DNA of 59,912 bases, from NCBI GenBank assembly GCA_002345205.1, contig DDVI01000021.1:1-59912 (forward strand), read 5' to 3'. The translations under genes and the position numbers were made by a program. The first letter of the stretch is position 1, and each line of letters opens with the position of its first letter. The stretch is from Bdellovibrionaceae bacterium UBA2316 (GTDB lineage: Bacteria > Bdellovibrionota > Bdellovibrionia > Bdellovibrionales > Bdellovibrionaceae). Positions 52,185-59,912 of the stretch are shown piece by piece. The notes beneath the pieces are model-generated. The model ran no database searches and was not told the DNA's origin. It saw nothing but the letters and a program-made list of their open reading frames with translations.

Positions 52185-52833
52185 AATGTTCTTTCTGACC
52201 TTCAACGGTTTCAAATTCGATGACTAAATTGTTAACCATAGTGCCAACGGGCTTGTTTATTAAAAGCCATTTTCTTAAAAACTTTTTTCTTGGCACTGCG
52301 AATGGATTATATAAATGATGGCCCGGTACTTTTAATGCGGCTTCAGCATCGCGATCTTCTTTAGAATACTGACTGCCCATTGCCCAGCCTAATCCAGAAA
52401 GCGCAGTGACAGCCCCGACTGCAACAGCATTATTGTTTCCACTCTTAGCGCCACCCACGGCGATCACGCCACCGGCGGCCGCCAGACCTGCTTGAGCTAA
52501 TTGATTGTTACGTTCGTTCATTTTCAGTTCGTACTGTTTAGCATCCACCCAAGATTGTAAATCGTTGCCAACGACAACACTGATTTTAGATTTACTTGGA
52601 TCATCAATTAGAACTTCCGCACGACTGATACGAATCCAATCACCCGAGGTATTTTCAATTGTAAGTTCTATTTCTTGAAATGGACTTTGCGGTTTTGAAT
52701 CCACGGTTTTGCCACTAACTTTCATTTGAAGGTTTTTTTTACCACCGATCACTTGACCTTCATTGCCAGGGTGCTTAGACGCACAACTGATAAGCGCGGC
52801 CATTGCAAAGAAGGTGATTACGAAATTTTTCAT
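52168..52833 (-). CDS. Lipoprotein of the TIGR02147-regulator operon
   Basis: A 221-aa lipoprotein (lipobox LISC). A beta-rich first half (QEIELTIENTSGDWIRISRAEV) is followed by a Gly/Ala-rich hydrophobic segment (GLAAAGGVIAVGGAKSG and a second helix) that may associate with a membrane. It overlaps the regulator gene upstream by 4 bases and the next exported-protein gene by 17 bases, so the three genes form one operon. No family recognised. Confidence 0.7.
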   Translation of the reverse strand: MKNFVITFFAMAALISCASKHPGNEGQVIGGKKNLQMKVSGKTVDSKPQSPFQEIELTIENTSGDWIRISRAEVLIDDPSKSKISVVVGNDLQSWVDAKQYELKMNERNNQLAQAGLAAAGGVIAVGGAKSGNNNAVAVGAVTALSGLGWAMGSQYSKEDRDAEAALKVPGHHLYNPFAVPRKKFLRKWLLINKPVGTMVNNLVIEFETVEGQKEHYAIKM

Positions 52834-53603
52834 GGAAGCTCCTCTAAATTAGTGATTGGAAATAATTGTAAATTTAAATTGTAAACATGATCTGGCTTAG
52901 ATTTGTCCGAAAACTTTTGAATTTGATTTAGGAAGCGATCGATATGATTCTTAAGCAGTGGAATATCTTTAGTATTAATAGCGATACAAAGGGAATCAAA
53001 ATTCCTCATCGAATTATCAATAGTTTCCACTTTTTCACTGGCTAACGCTAGGTTTTGCTTATGATAGCGTCGTATTGCTGATGATGGAATTTCAGAAATC
53101 ACTTTTAGAGGATCACCAATTTGTATAAACTTAGGTGAGGTTTCTACAATTCCCAGGCGCAATAGACGTTGCAATGCTTCGTTCGCATCTTCAACAGAAA
53201 TATTTAACTTGCGGGCAATCCATCGCGGATCGGCTTTAGCATTTGGAATACGAGTTAGACTTAAAATCGCAACATGATACCAGTCGGCCATCATTTTAAA
53301 CTGATCTTCAGATAAAGAACGGAAGGATTGCTGTTCTTCGGCTAGCATCGTCGGGTTCTGCCGTTTGGCGGAACTTCCCACTAAAGAATCTACAAGTGTT
53401 TGCTTTTCAAAGGGCGAAATGTCGAGTTTCTTGTTTATTTTTTCTAGTGCCTTTAATGTTAGTGGGCGTTTGCCTGACATCACCTGCGAAACTTGTGCTG
53501 GGCTTAATTCAAGCCAGCGAGCAAATGCACGAACCGAAAAATTAGGATTCTTTGTTTTTCTCTTCGTAAACTCAGATTTTAAGAACTCAGATGTTAAACT
53601 CAT
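52830..53603 (-). CDS. TIGR02147-family transcriptional regulator
   Basis: A 257-aa cytoplasmic protein of the TIGR02147 (DUF4423) family, which is expanded in Bdellovibrio-like bacteria and Fibrobacter. The N-terminal helix-turn-helix reads FARWLELSPAQVSQVMSGKRPLT. The central domain contains FKMMADWYHVAILSL and the DPRWIARKLNIS helix. The ATG at 53603 is the likely start; an in-frame GTG at 53630 would place the start within an operator half-site. It heads an operon with a lipoprotein and an exported protein, which it may control. Confidence 0.85.
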   Translation of the reverse strand: MSLTSEFLKSEFTKRKTKNPNFSVRAFARWLELSPAQVSQVMSGKRPLTLKALEKINKKLDISPFEKQTLVDSLVGSSAKRQNPTMLAEEQQSFRSLSEDQFKMMADWYHVAILSLTRIPNAKADPRWIARKLNISVEDANEALQRLLRLGIVETSPKFIQIGDPLKVISEIPSSAIRRYHKQNLALASEKVETIDNSMRNFDSLCIAINTKDIPLLKNHIDRFLNQIQKFSDKSKPDHVYNLNLQLFPITNLEELP

Positions 53604-53647
53604 ACAGCCAAGATAACTAAGCCGTTTCACTCTGGCTAGTATATTTT

Positions 53648-53674
53648 TGAAACAGTGTTTCAGAAAATGAAACA
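53648..53674. promoter_or_regulatory. Palindromic operator plus extra half-site before the TIGR02147 gene
   Basis: TGAAACA-G-TGTTTCA (53648-53662) is a perfect 7+1+7 palindrome. A further TGAAACA half-site lies at 53668-53674, and GTTTCA occurs at 53624-53629. The cluster of one motif directly upstream of a regulator gene suggests autoregulation. Confidence 0.55.
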
Positions 53675-53717
53675 GGGGCCGAGTCTTCTACATTTTGGGA
53701 AAAATTTATAAGATACC

Positions 53718-53752
53718 AAAAAAAAGAGCCATACACTTGCGTGATGGCTCTT
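53718..53752 (-). terminator. Terminator of the subtilisin gene
   Basis: AAGAGCCAT (53724-53732) pairs with ATGGCTCTT (53744-53752) around an 11-base loop. On the minus strand it is followed by eight T residues (53725-53718). Confidence 0.85.
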
Positions 53753-53779
53753 CAAAATCTAACCGAAGTAGTATCTAAA

Positions 53780-55225
53780 CTATCGACGAACTTGCGTCGC
53801 TGCTTTAACCGCAGCTAATACGTCTACGAAACCGTAACCGTACGTATTGTTTGGAATTGCGTTACCAGCAAGGTCACCGCAATTATCGCCACCAGTTAAC
53901 GGTTTAGCCGTTTTAGTTAATACCGCTGCTGTTTCAGCAATACGGCCAACATAGTTTTTATTTGCTGACCATAATAACGCCACAACACCTACTATGTGCG
54001 GACCTGACATGGATGTACCGCTCATGGATTGGTAACCATTGCCTGGAACAGCGGAACGGATATTCACACCCGGAGCTACGATATCAGGACCTACGGCAGC
54101 GTCTAATGCTGATGGACCACGGCTCGAAAACGAAGCGATCTTCATTGAGTTATTTGTCGCACCGACAGAGAACGTTAACTGCGAATGATTTGCAGGAGGA
54201 TCTGCGATTGTCGAGCAACCTGGGCCTTCATTACCTGCACTGGCTACAACCATGATACCCGCTTGGTACATTACCTTTAGGATTTCACTAAATTCGTCGC
54301 CCGTGCAACCTTCCGAACGCGTGCAACCCCAAGAGTTGTTCATCACGTGCGGCGCGTATTCTGTTTTTCCATCTTTTTGCGGATCGCCACCAAATGGGTA
54401 TGGCGCAAAGAAGAACTGGAAACATTCAGTGTAGGTCGCGACTGTTCCCACACCGTCGTCCATGTTACGGCAAGCAATCCAGCGCGCCGCAGGGGCTACG
54501 CCGATTCTATTGTTCGCACCGTCGCTACCAGCAACAGTCGCGATCGTATGAGTTCCGTGACCACCATCATCGCAAGGAACTTTAGAGCTGTAACCACAAC
54601 GATTACGTGTATTACGTGACGTTTGTTTATGAATAGCATCGTGCCAATTGTAATCGTGAAGCACCCCGCGACCTGTGTTACCACGGTATTGGCGAACAAG
54701 TGCTGGGTGATCCCATTGAACTCCTGTGTCTTGGCCCGCTACTACGATACCTTGACCTTGAACGTTCATCGCCCAAACTTGATCTGCTTTGATTGCGATT
54801 AAGCTTTGCTCAACACCATTGATCGCAGGTGGAGTGGCCTCGCGAACATTGCCGATAGGTTTCATTCTAAATGGTGTATTGTAAGAAACTTTTCTTACAG
54901 CCGGATGTCTTTGTAACTCCGTTGCCAGTTGCGCGTCTGCATTTCTAACCAAGATAGAGTTATTGATGTAGAAGCTTTGATATTGGTATCCACGTTGTTG
55001 AAGGGCTTGCCAGATCGGTGCCTGAGTTTGACGAGCATTCGCTACTAAGTCCGTGTACATTGCCTTCATTTTGTAAGCACGGTCGACGACCATGTTCACA
55101 CGAGCAAAGTTAGGTTGTGCTTTTAAATACACCATCATTTCGAAACGTGGATTGCTCTGCGCCAACGCTTGAATCGATATCAGTGTAGCTACTAATGAAA
55201 GTAGGATTTGAGTTGTAAGTTTCAT
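53780..55225 (-). CDS. Secreted subtilisin-like (S8) serine protease with I9-type propeptide
   Basis: A 481-aa subtilase. A signal peptide ends around IQALAQ. A propeptide-like domain follows (about 25-120). The catalytic triad is D166 (GQDTGVQWDHP), H223 (GGHGTHTIAT) and S405 (SGTSMSGPHIVG), with the oxyanion Asn in MNNSWG. Cys pairs (C210/C218, C252/C268, C301/C307 and C337 with a later Cys) suggest an extracellular, disulfide-stabilised enzyme. It is a single-gene unit with its own terminator, and is distinct from the subtilisin at 17704, which has no propeptide. Confidence 0.93.
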   Translation of the reverse strand: MKLTTQILLSLVATLISIQALAQSNPRFEMMVYLKAQPNFARVNMVVDRAYKMKAMYTDLVANARQTQAPIWQALQQRGYQYQSFYINNSILVRNADAQLATELQRHPAVRKVSYNTPFRMKPIGNVREATPPAINGVEQSLIAIKADQVWAMNVQGQGIVVAGQDTGVQWDHPALVRQYRGNTGRGVLHDYNWHDAIHKQTSRNTRNRCGYSSKVPCDDGGHGTHTIATVAGSDGANNRIGVAPAARWIACRNMDDGVGTVATYTECFQFFFAPYPFGGDPQKDGKTEYAPHVMNNSWGCTRSEGCTGDEFSEILKVMYQAGIMVVASAGNEGPGCSTIADPPANHSQLTFSVGATNNSMKIASFSSRGPSALDAAVGPDIVAPGVNIRSAVPGNGYQSMSGTSMSGPHIVGVVALLWSANKNYVGRIAETAAVLTKTAKPLTGGDNCGDLAGNAIPNNTYGYGFVDVLAAVKAATQVRR

Positions 55226-55436
55226 TATGGTTTCCCTCCAGGGTCGCTATAAAAAGCCATTGACCGCATATGGTCAACTTAGATCTTCCAGGGCACAGTG
55301 CAGAAGATCAATTATTAGTTCTTTCGAATACTGGGCCCAAGAACGCCTTCTGTAAATTATTTAATCGTTCAAGGGGATTTAAATCCAATTTATGCGGATC
55401 TATCGTGGCGCTGGTTTAGCAAATCCAAAGCTTAGC

Positions 55437-56078
55437 ATGCTAAAACCTCGTCTATTTTTTATTCTGTTTTGTCCGATTGTTGTGTTTTTAATGGCAATAG
55501 ACGCCCCTGCGAGTTCTCTTTGTGGTGATTTCTACGAAGACCGTTCTGATCGCCACGCTGCTTTAGACTTTTTTAAACAATTCAGAAATGATTCATTACC
55601 TTTTGGTTTCCAGCGACTTAGCCGAAAAAAAGATTATTTTGATATTTTTTTACTAGAACAATCCTACGCCGTCGGCGGGATTCATAGACCCGTTGAAATG
55701 GGGCTAATCGAGCTTCTAGATTTTAAAGGAAATGTCTTGGACTATCAGCAAGTTATCGGAAATTACAAGTACATTGACGGTCTCAATATGACCGCCATAC
55801 GAATGTTAGATCGCCACAAACACCAACTCGAACGTATTGCAGCTGTAAGAAAACGCCACACTCACCCCAAAGAACTGAACATTACAATCATTCCGCACGC
55901 GTTTTCAGATATGGATATTAATCATGATCAAATGTTACGTACATTTATGAATCAGCATGGGTATCACCACGTTCGCCTGGAAGCATGGATTACATATTTA
56001 AATGTGGACTTAACCACACATGAGCCAGCAGAACTGACATTTTCCGATGTGAAAACTCGAGGCTATTTAGTCAAATAG
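55437..56078 (+). CDS. Exported protein of unknown function
   Basis: A 213-aa protein. The ATG at 55437 begins a clean signal peptide (FFILFCPIVVFLMAIDAPASS); an upstream in-frame ATG at 55392 adds 15 residues and weakens it. The mature part is alpha/beta with many His residues and no second Cys. No family was recognised. It is divergent from the subtilisin gene, and the DNA-exonuclease gene follows 58 bases later. Confidence 0.65.
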   Translation: MLKPRLFFILFCPIVVFLMAIDAPASSLCGDFYEDRSDRHAALDFFKQFRNDSLPFGFQRLSRKKDYFDIFLLEQSYAVGGIHRPVEMGLIELLDFKGNVLDYQQVIGNYKYIDGLNMTAIRMLDRHKHQLERIAAVRKRHTHPKELNITIIPHAFSDMDINHDQMLRTFMNQHGYHHVRLEAWITYLNVDLTTHEPAELTFSDVKTRGYLVK

Positions 56079-56136
56079 CATAAAAGCAGACTTACCTGCT
56101 GACTCGCCGTCAAATTTTTCCTAAACTGATTTCCCC

Positions 56137-57129
56137 ATGCTGATAATGACTACAAAAGGCCTATACTGTCCGGCCGGACAGTTTTACATCGACCCTTCCC
56201 GTGCGGTAGAACGTGCGGTGGTTACACATGCGCATTCCGATCATGCGCGCAAAGGCAGTCAACAGTATTATTGCGTGGACTCTGGCATTTCATTATTAAA
56301 ATCACGTATTGGAAAAAATATTTCCGTTTCTCAATATGCCTATGGCGAAGTGTTCGAAATTAACGGTGTTCAAATTTCATTTCATCCGGCTGGGCACATT
56401 TTAGGGTCCTCTCAAGTTCGGTTGGAACTAAATGGCGAAGTATGGGTCGCATCCGGTGATTACAAACGTGAAAAAGACCCTACCTGTGAACCTTTTGAAG
56501 TCGTGACCTGCGATGTCTTCGTCACGGAAGCGACGTTTGGAACTCCGGGATTTACATGGAATGCGAATGCGGATTTGGGGCAAGAGATTCTTAACTGGTG
56601 GAAACAAAATGCGAGCCGCGGTTACAACAGCGTCGTATTTGCCTATTCGCTTGGAAAAACGCAGCGGATTTTAGGCGAGCTATTTCCGCTGACGGATAAA
56701 CCCATATACTGTCACCCTTCGGCCACCGAAATCAATGAGTGTTACCGTGCCCATGGTGTACCGATGGCAGCGACCCGTTGTTTAAGTCGCGTCGAACCTG
56801 ATCGCGTGCTTACAGGAGAACTATTTATCGTGCCTCAATCATTTATGAATACCGAACACGCCGAACTCCTTGGTCGCAAGTATTTAACGGCCTTTGCATC
56901 TGGCTGGATGGCTCAGCGAAGCGGCGGGTATGACCATGGTTTTCTAATGTCGGACCATGCGGACTGGAATGATTTAGTTCGCACGATTTTAGAAACCAAA
57001 GCCAAAAAAGTATTCGTTCAGCATCGAGGCAAAGGCGCCTTAGTTAAACACTTAAAGTCGTTAGGTATTGCTGCCTTTCCAGATAGTGATTTGTTTCCTA
57101 AAAATCCAGACCAACTGAGTCTATTCTAA
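56137..57129 (+). CDS. Ligase-associated DNA exonuclease-like MBL-fold protein
   Basis: A 330-aa metallo-beta-lactamase/beta-CASP nuclease. It has the metal motif HAHSDH, then GHILGSSQV, SGDYKREKDP, and TEATFG, typical of the family annotated as ligase-associated DNA exonuclease (CPSF-like). These enzymes normally travel with an ATP-dependent DNA ligase and helicase; no ligase gene is in this window. The stop overlaps the next start by one base (TAATG), so translation is coupled to the nuclease-helicase gene. Confidence 0.88.
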   Translation: MLIMTTKGLYCPAGQFYIDPSRAVERAVVTHAHSDHARKGSQQYYCVDSGISLLKSRIGKNISVSQYAYGEVFEINGVQISFHPAGHILGSSQVRLELNGEVWVASGDYKREKDPTCEPFEVVTCDVFVTEATFGTPGFTWNANADLGQEILNWWKQNASRGYNSVVFAYSLGKTQRILGELFPLTDKPIYCHPSATEINECYRAHGVPMAATRCLSRVEPDRVLTGELFIVPQSFMNTEHAELLGRKYLTAFASGWMAQRSGGYDHGFLMSDHADWNDLVRTILETKAKKVFVQHRGKGALVKHLKSLGIAAFPDSDLFPKNPDQLSLF

Positions 57130-59564
57130 TGGCAAAAGAAAAACGTATCCCCATTCCTCTGACTGAATTTGCGGTTCCAGCGCCCCGGCGCGGTAGCATT
57201 GATGCCTATTCCGGTTTTGGTCGCAGTCAACAAATGGGTATTGAACTCCATCAACGCGTCCAAGCGGCTCGAACGAAAGCACATTCTAACTACCGAGCGG
57301 AAGTCAGCACGTCTCATGACTTTGTTTTAGATGATTACATTTTTGAGATCGGTGGCCGTATTGATGGCATATTTGACATCACGGAATCTCAGACACAAAC
57401 CAAAATCGAAGAAATCAAATCCAGTTTTAATATCTTTGAACTGTCAAAACGAATTCGGGAATCTGGAATGGATCATCCCTACTGTTTGCAGTTGTTAACT
57501 TACGGCTATATTTACTGGCTACAGACTCAAAAAAAACCAACACTATTTCTTCACTTGATTTCCTCACGTAATTTTGAGTCTTTGGATATGGATATCGAAC
57601 TTGATATTGTAAAATACGAAGCTTGGATGAACCGTCGGTTGCTCGAGTTAGTTGACGAAGTAAAACTCGCGGAAAAACGAGTTAAACGTCGCATCCATGC
57701 ATCCGAAAATTTTCAGTTTCCATTTACTAAACCGCGCGCGGGGCAAATAGAATTAATTCAAACTATTCAAGACGCAATGAAAGACAATCAACCGATGTTA
57801 CTGCAAGCCCCGACAGGCTTAGGAAAAACGGTTGGCGTTTTGTATCCGACTTTACAAGAAGCACTTGCCCGTGGCCAGAAGGTCATCTATCTAACACCGA
57901 AAAACAGTCAGCACGCCGTCGCCGAAGAAGCCATTGAAAAATTACAGGACAACGGTGCCACTATCAAAGGAATGACGTTAACGGCAAAAAGCAAAATGTG
58001 CTTTAAGAACGAACCCCTGTGCAATCCAGAATACTGTGAATTTGCTAAAGATCACTATACCAAAGTAGCCGAGAATAAAATTTTAGAAAAATTATCAAAG
58101 AAAAAACGTCTCAGCAGCAAGACCTTTAAAGACTTAGGGGAAGAATTCCAAGTCTGTCCATTCGAATTACAACTGGATGCGGCCCAAGATATGGATACAG
58201 TCATCTGTGATTATAACTACGTTTTTGCGCCAAGATCGGCCTTCGGTCGTTTAGCAAGTTCGGGACTAATTTCTAAAGGTAAACCGAATTTAGTGATAGA
58301 TGAAGCCCACAACTTGCCGTCCCGGGCGATGGATTACTACTCGCCGTCTCTGTCTGTTTTCACATTAGAGAAAATGCGTGCAGACTTGCATTTAATTCCC
58401 CTCAGTTATCGTCGTCAGGTCGATGATCTATTTGATGAATGTATCGACGTTGTAAAATCCTGCGCTCCCAAAAATTTGACTGCGGCTTCTAAAATCCATG
58501 CGCCGTCTGATAATTTCCTTGTACAAGATGCCGAACTAAGAACGTTCCTGTCTGGCTATTTAAATTCAGATGTTGATATTCAGCCCGGTGACCCCGTCAT
58601 GCGCTTATGTTTCTATTGGTCAGAATTTACGGCAGCCTTGCAGTACGTATCCGGTGATCATCCCGAATTTTTCACTACATTTCATCCCAACCCGGCGTGC
58701 ATTAAAATCACCTGCTGTGATGCTTCGGATATGTTGAAGGATTGTTATAAAGAGTACGCACAGGTGGTTGGGTTTTCCGCGACATTAAAACCATTTTCCT
58801 ATTACAGCCAGATGTCAGGTTTGAATGTTGAAAATTTAAAAACAGCTGAATTTGTTTCACCGTTTCCCAAATCTAATCGCAAGCTGTTAATCATTCCGCA
58901 GATTTCTTCTAAATATTCTGAACGCGTCCACAACTATCCAAAGATTGCAGATGCTATTCATAAAATAGTGAAACTAAAAAAAGGAAACTACATCGCATTC
59001 TTTCCTAGTTTTGATTTTATGGAACGAGTGTCGGCACTGTTTGCCCCTCCGGTAGGATTTCAAGTTTTACAGCAAGCTCGTTATATGAAGCGCGAGGAAA
59101 TCGATACTACCTTAGAATTACTTAAAGAGCCGGACTCTGCCTATGTTATGTTTGCCGTTCAGGGTGGAGTGTTTTCAGAAGGCGTGGATTATGCGGGTGA
59201 CATGGTGATTGGTGCGTTCGTTGTGGGTCCACCGCTTCCAAATTTTGATTTAGAACGCGAATCCATGCGTGGCTATTATGAAGAACAATATCAAGCCGGC
59301 TTTGACTTTGCGTACGTTTATCCCGCCATGGCTAAGGCGATTCAATCTGCGGGTCGCGTGATTCGATCTGAAAATGACAATGGCCTCATTATCTTGATGG
59401 ACAATCGTTTTATTCAGCCCAGCTTCGCTAAATCCATGCCGCAAGACTGGTTTGAAACTAGTCCTCGCGAAGCCGTATCCGATAGGATATTAAATGACAT
59501 TTCTAATTTTTGGAACTCTGTAGCTGGCACTACGCCCCAGACGTCGGCTTCAGTCGACACGTAA
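57129..59564 (+). CDS. Rad3/DinG-like helicase fused to a PD-(D/E)XK nuclease domain
   Basis: An 811-aa protein. The N-terminus is a Cas4-like PD-(D/E)XK nuclease domain with D79 and E95-I-K97 (EEIKS). The XPD/DinG-type superfamily 2 helicase follows: Walker A APTGLGKT (227-234), four Cys (C291, C298, C303, C343) that fit an iron-sulfur domain, DEAH at 391-394, and late motifs EGVDY and QSAGRVIRS. It probably processes DNA ends or damaged structures with the adjacent exonuclease. The start overlaps the exonuclease stop by one base. Confidence 0.85.
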   Translation: MAKEKRIPIPLTEFAVPAPRRGSIDAYSGFGRSQQMGIELHQRVQAARTKAHSNYRAEVSTSHDFVLDDYIFEIGGRIDGIFDITESQTQTKIEEIKSSFNIFELSKRIRESGMDHPYCLQLLTYGYIYWLQTQKKPTLFLHLISSRNFESLDMDIELDIVKYEAWMNRRLLELVDEVKLAEKRVKRRIHASENFQFPFTKPRAGQIELIQTIQDAMKDNQPMLLQAPTGLGKTVGVLYPTLQEALARGQKVIYLTPKNSQHAVAEEAIEKLQDNGATIKGMTLTAKSKMCFKNEPLCNPEYCEFAKDHYTKVAENKILEKLSKKKRLSSKTFKDLGEEFQVCPFELQLDAAQDMDTVICDYNYVFAPRSAFGRLASSGLISKGKPNLVIDEAHNLPSRAMDYYSPSLSVFTLEKMRADLHLIPLSYRRQVDDLFDECIDVVKSCAPKNLTAASKIHAPSDNFLVQDAELRTFLSGYLNSDVDIQPGDPVMRLCFYWSEFTAALQYVSGDHPEFFTTFHPNPACIKITCCDASDMLKDCYKEYAQVVGFSATLKPFSYYSQMSGLNVENLKTAEFVSPFPKSNRKLLIIPQISSKYSERVHNYPKIADAIHKIVKLKKGNYIAFFPSFDFMERVSALFAPPVGFQVLQQARYMKREEIDTTLELLKEPDSAYVMFAVQGGVFSEGVDYAGDMVIGAFVVGPPLPNFDLERESMRGYYEEQYQAGFDFAYVYPAMAKAIQSAGRVIRSENDNGLIILMDNRFIQPSFAKSMPQDWFETSPREAVSDRILNDISNFWNSVAGTTPQTSASVDT

Positions 59565-59618
59565 CTAGGATTCATGCGGTTTGATGTTTGCACGCTAGCC
59601 TCTTTACAAGGAGGCTTG

Positions 59619-59756
59619 ATGGGTACAACAGTGGTCGGAAATCCTCGCCAACAAAGCCAGGCCAATAAAGGCGCTACCTGGGCATTAATTATAATCCTTG
59701 CCGCTCTAGCTGTTCTTGCTTTCATTGGATACAATGGCACGCTGACTGCTTACTAG
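59619..59756 (+). CDS. 45-aa single-pass membrane protein
   Basis: The strong ribosome-binding site AAGGAGG (59608-59614) precedes the ATG at 59619. The product has a short polar N-terminus and one membrane helix (WALIIILAALAVLAFIGY). The in-frame extension to 59574 is unsupported. It follows the nuclease-helicase gene by 54 bases. The family is not recognised. Confidence 0.75.
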   Translation: MGTTVVGNPRQQSQANKGATWALIIILAALAVLAFIGYNGTLTAY

Positions 59757-59912
59757 GTCGCTGATATCTCTATAATTAGGGCGCGCTGCCAAATGTGACC
59801 CGTAGGGCCTGCATTTATTGCAGTCGCTTTATTCTATTTTTTCAGTCCTGCAGATTTATTTCATTAATTAATTTTTGATTTTTCTTCTGATCTTTTAAAT
59901 CCTAGTACTTAG
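59757..59912. other. Right-edge non-coding sequence
   Basis: About 155 AT-rich bases with no supported gene, terminator or repeat up to the window edge. Confidence 0.4.

Noticed and set aside
54347..54619. 90-codon plus-strand frame opposite the secreted subtilisin gene
   Set aside because: Complementary to highly conserved protease coding sequence; no support for expression.
1..59912. tRNA genes, insertion sequences, prophage or integrative-element borders
   Set aside because: I found no transposase or integrase gene, no tRNA-like T-loop context and no long terminal repeats by eye. A dedicated scan could still find a cryptic one.

Overview
The window (about 60 kb, AT-rich, roughly 42% GC by eye) looks like chromosome of a predatory or predator-related member of the Bdellovibrionota, probably a low-GC Bdellovibrio relative. 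The basis is a Myxococcus-like Agl/Glt gliding or envelope-energised gene cluster, a TIGR02147-type regulator, many exported proteins and lipoproteins of unknown function, several secreted serine proteases, and a lexA-imuA-imuB-dnaE2 mutasome. The species assignment is inference. No tRNA, rRNA, insertion sequence, prophage or CRISPR array was seen.

Layout. (1) 274-14583: an envelope-machine region. A TolQ/MotA-like protein, two TolR/ExbD-like proteins, a large TPR protein, a TonB/AgmX-like protein, lipoproteins, a beta-barrel and a VWA lipoprotein are packed head to tail (2671-13117) and end in a strong terminator. The cluster is flanked on both sides by paralogous lipoproteins that carry Cys-X34/35-Cys helical repeats. 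(2) 14580-34434: mixed genes. These are a radical SAM enzyme, an exported protein paired with a subtilisin, a secreted phosphatase, an AbgT transporter, a secreted trypsin, EamA and OsmC proteins, an ECF sigma factor with a small membrane partner, a histidine kinase, a MacB/LolCD-type ABC exporter and an HD hydrolase. (3) 34537-40121: an SOS mutasome operon led by lexA, preceded by two tandem GTTC-N7-GTTC direct-repeat operators. (4) 40141-49603: exported proteins and then a run of envelope/general-stress genes (holin-like, YqjD-like, SYLF, YiiX-like hydrolase, OmpA-like, DUF1328, two small barrels, YflT-like, CsbD and a 35-aa half-BON peptide). (5) 49785-59756: a lipoprotein and a broken barrel gene, bioY with a hairpin over its ribosome-binding site, a TIGR02147 regulator operon with a palindromic operator, a second subtilisin, a metallo-beta-lactamase DNA exonuclease coupled to a nuclease-helicase, and a 45-aa membrane protein.

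How the genes fit together. The first cluster most likely builds a proton-driven trans-envelope motor linked to outer-membrane and periplasmic lipoproteins. The mutasome gives damage-induced mutagenic synthesis, and the exonuclease/helicase pair probably acts in another repair route. The stress island looks like several small transcription units with similar products and consistently strong ribosome-binding sites. Two genes (at 20712-20780 and 25889-25982) have convincing N-terminal coding sequence that is not reachable from a normal start codon in frame, and one barrel gene (50423-50933) is clearly broken.
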